DNA of 64,000 nt, from NCBI RefSeq assembly GCF_910593725.1, contig NZ_OU343031.1, forward strand, positions 992,001 to 1,056,000, given 5' to 3'. Position numbers and translations under genes: made by a program. Position 1 is the stretch's first letter; the number at the start of each line of letters is the position of its first letter. Origin of the DNA: Candidatus Vallotiella hemipterorum. Its GTDB lineage: Bacteria > Pseudomonadota > Gammaproteobacteria > Burkholderiales > Burkholderiaceae. Below are positions 63,387 to 64,000 of the stretch, one piece after another. A model generated the notes under the pieces. That model was given only the letters and a program-made list of their open reading frames with translations. It was not told the origin of the DNA and made no database searches.

Positions 63387-63659
63387 TTATTCACATAATT
63401 TTCCTTTAGCTAAACTAGATACAGTCCAGGCTTTTGTTTTTGAAATTGGACGATTTTCTTGAATTTCAACGAGATCGCCTTCATTGTATGCATTTTCCTG
63501 ATCATGCGCATGATACTTTTTCGAACGTATTACGTACTTACCATAGATTGGATGCTTCACGCGATGTTCAACGAGAACGGTCACAGTTTTATTCATTTTA
63601 GAGCTAACAACCCTTCCTACTAGGGCCCGCTTAAGCGATGTTTTAACATTCTTTTTCAT
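63387..63659 (-). CDS. rpsQ: Ribosomal protein uS17
   Basis: Primary 16S-binding small-subunit protein with an OB fold. The 90 residues include [39 protein letters not shown] and [15 protein letters not shown]. Its ATG overlaps the rpmC stop by 4 bp. Confidence 0.98.
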   Translation of the reverse strand: MKKNVKTSLKRALVGRVVSSKMNKTVTVLVEHRVKHPIYGKYVIRSKKYHAHDQENAYNEGDLVEIQENRPISKTKAWTVSSLAKGKLCE

Positions 63660-63850
63660 TTTTGGTTCGCCTTTTCAGTCAACACTGTACGCACACGTGC
63701 GATATCGCGGCGGACTTTTTGAAGCTGACTGGTATTTTGCAGCTGCTGGGTTGCAAGCTGCATACGTAGCCCAAATTGGGATTTTAATAGATCCGATAAT
63801 TCCTTATTAAGCAGATCTTTGTTCTTATCGCGAAGCTCAAAAGCTTTCAT
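63656..63850 (-). CDS. rpmC: Ribosomal protein uL29
   Basis: Protein at the exit of the peptide tunnel. The 64-residue two-helix protein starts [20 protein letters not shown] and contains [20 protein letters not shown]. The ATG follows the rplP stop by 11 bp, with a GGAGCT Shine-Dalgarno inside that space. Confidence 0.97.
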   Translation of the reverse strand: MKAFELRDKNKDLLNKELSDLLKSQFGLRMQLATQQLQNTSQLQKVRRDIARVRTVLTEKANQK

Positions 63851-63861
63851 TACTCAGCTCC

Positions 63862-64000
63862 TTAAACACCAATTTGTCGAGTCACAAATATTGTTTTTAA
63901 CGACAATTTTGCTGCTGCTAGACGAAAAGCTTCACGTGCTAATTTTTCGTTAATGCCATCCATCTCATATAATACTTTACCAGGTTGAATTTCGGCAACG
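63862..64000 (-). CDS. rplP: Ribosomal protein uL16, C-terminal part (runs off the window)
   Basis: Large-subunit protein near the A-site tRNA. Only the last 46 codons are inside the window. They read [20 protein letters not shown], then [20 protein letters not shown] and RQIGV before the stop at 63862-63864. The order rplP-rpmC-rpsQ matches the end of the S10 operon. Confidence 0.96.
   Translation of the reverse strand, partial: VAEIQPGKVLYEMDGINEKLAREAFRLAAAKLSLKTIFVTRQIGV

Overview
The window reads as a piece of a reduced, decaying genome from a host-restricted member of the Burkholderiaceae. The proteins look Burkholderia-like (SspA, HisG, MurA, SecY and the two-domain ThiE). The gene order is the Burkholderia order with many genes removed. 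Intact genes are separated by long stretches that hold no open frame, and several of these still contain readable ruins of the expected gene. I see no insertion sequences, prophage, CRISPR array or foreign island. A symbiont of the 'Vallotia' or Mycetohabitans/Burkholderia rhizoxinica kind would fit, but that assignment is inference from recall and no search was run.

Layout. 1-2987 (minus): an rRNA operon (16S, tRNA-Ile, tRNA-Ala, start of 23S) with leader signals. 4225-9640 (plus): rpe, a trpG ruin, trpD, trpC, ung. 9950-12329: a ubiH/COQ6-family ruin (minus) and ychF. 12673-14511: a 612-residue aminopeptidase P (minus). 15331-19650 (plus): a hemA ruin, prfA, prmC, grxD, a ubiX ruin. 20514-25424: APC-family permease, cspA, tRNA-Thr, sspB, sspA. 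25425-29380: a decayed zone with ruins of htrA and tatC. 29381-37870 (minus): murA-hisG-hisD-hisC-hisB-hisH-hisA-hisF-hisI-hisE. 38085-41497 (minus): thiO-thiS-thiG-thiE. 41899-43629: an SbmA/BacA/YddA-like ABC transporter. 43740-47370: a gltB ruin, aroK, and an empty zone. 47371-52799 (plus): mrcA, a cyaY ruin (minus), lptM, lysA, engB. 54036-64000 (minus): rplP (partial) through rplQ, covering the end of the S10 operon and the spc and alpha operons with secY, infA, rpmJ and rpoA.

How the genes work together. The kept set serves translation, cell-wall and outer-membrane upkeep (murA, mrcA, lptM, lysA) and nutrient supply: a nearly complete histidine pathway, two tryptophan steps (trpD, trpC), the thiazole and coupling part of thiamine synthesis, and lysine/DAP metabolism. 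The lost set is coherent: hemA, ubiX, a ubiH-family hydroxylase, cyaY, tatC, htrA and gltB are ruins, and genes usually found beside them (petABC, hemB, cytochrome c maturation, pil genes) are not seen. This points to loss of haem and quinone synthesis and of cytochrome-based respiration. trpG is a ruin and trpE is not seen, so anthranilate for trpD must come from elsewhere.

The most unusual signal is not a gene. Perfect inverted repeats with tiny or no loops occur repeatedly inside intact coding sequences (ung, ychF, hisA, hisC, thiS, thiO, mrcA, rpsN, prmC and others), well above a simple chance estimate. No new defence, mobile or biosynthetic system was found.
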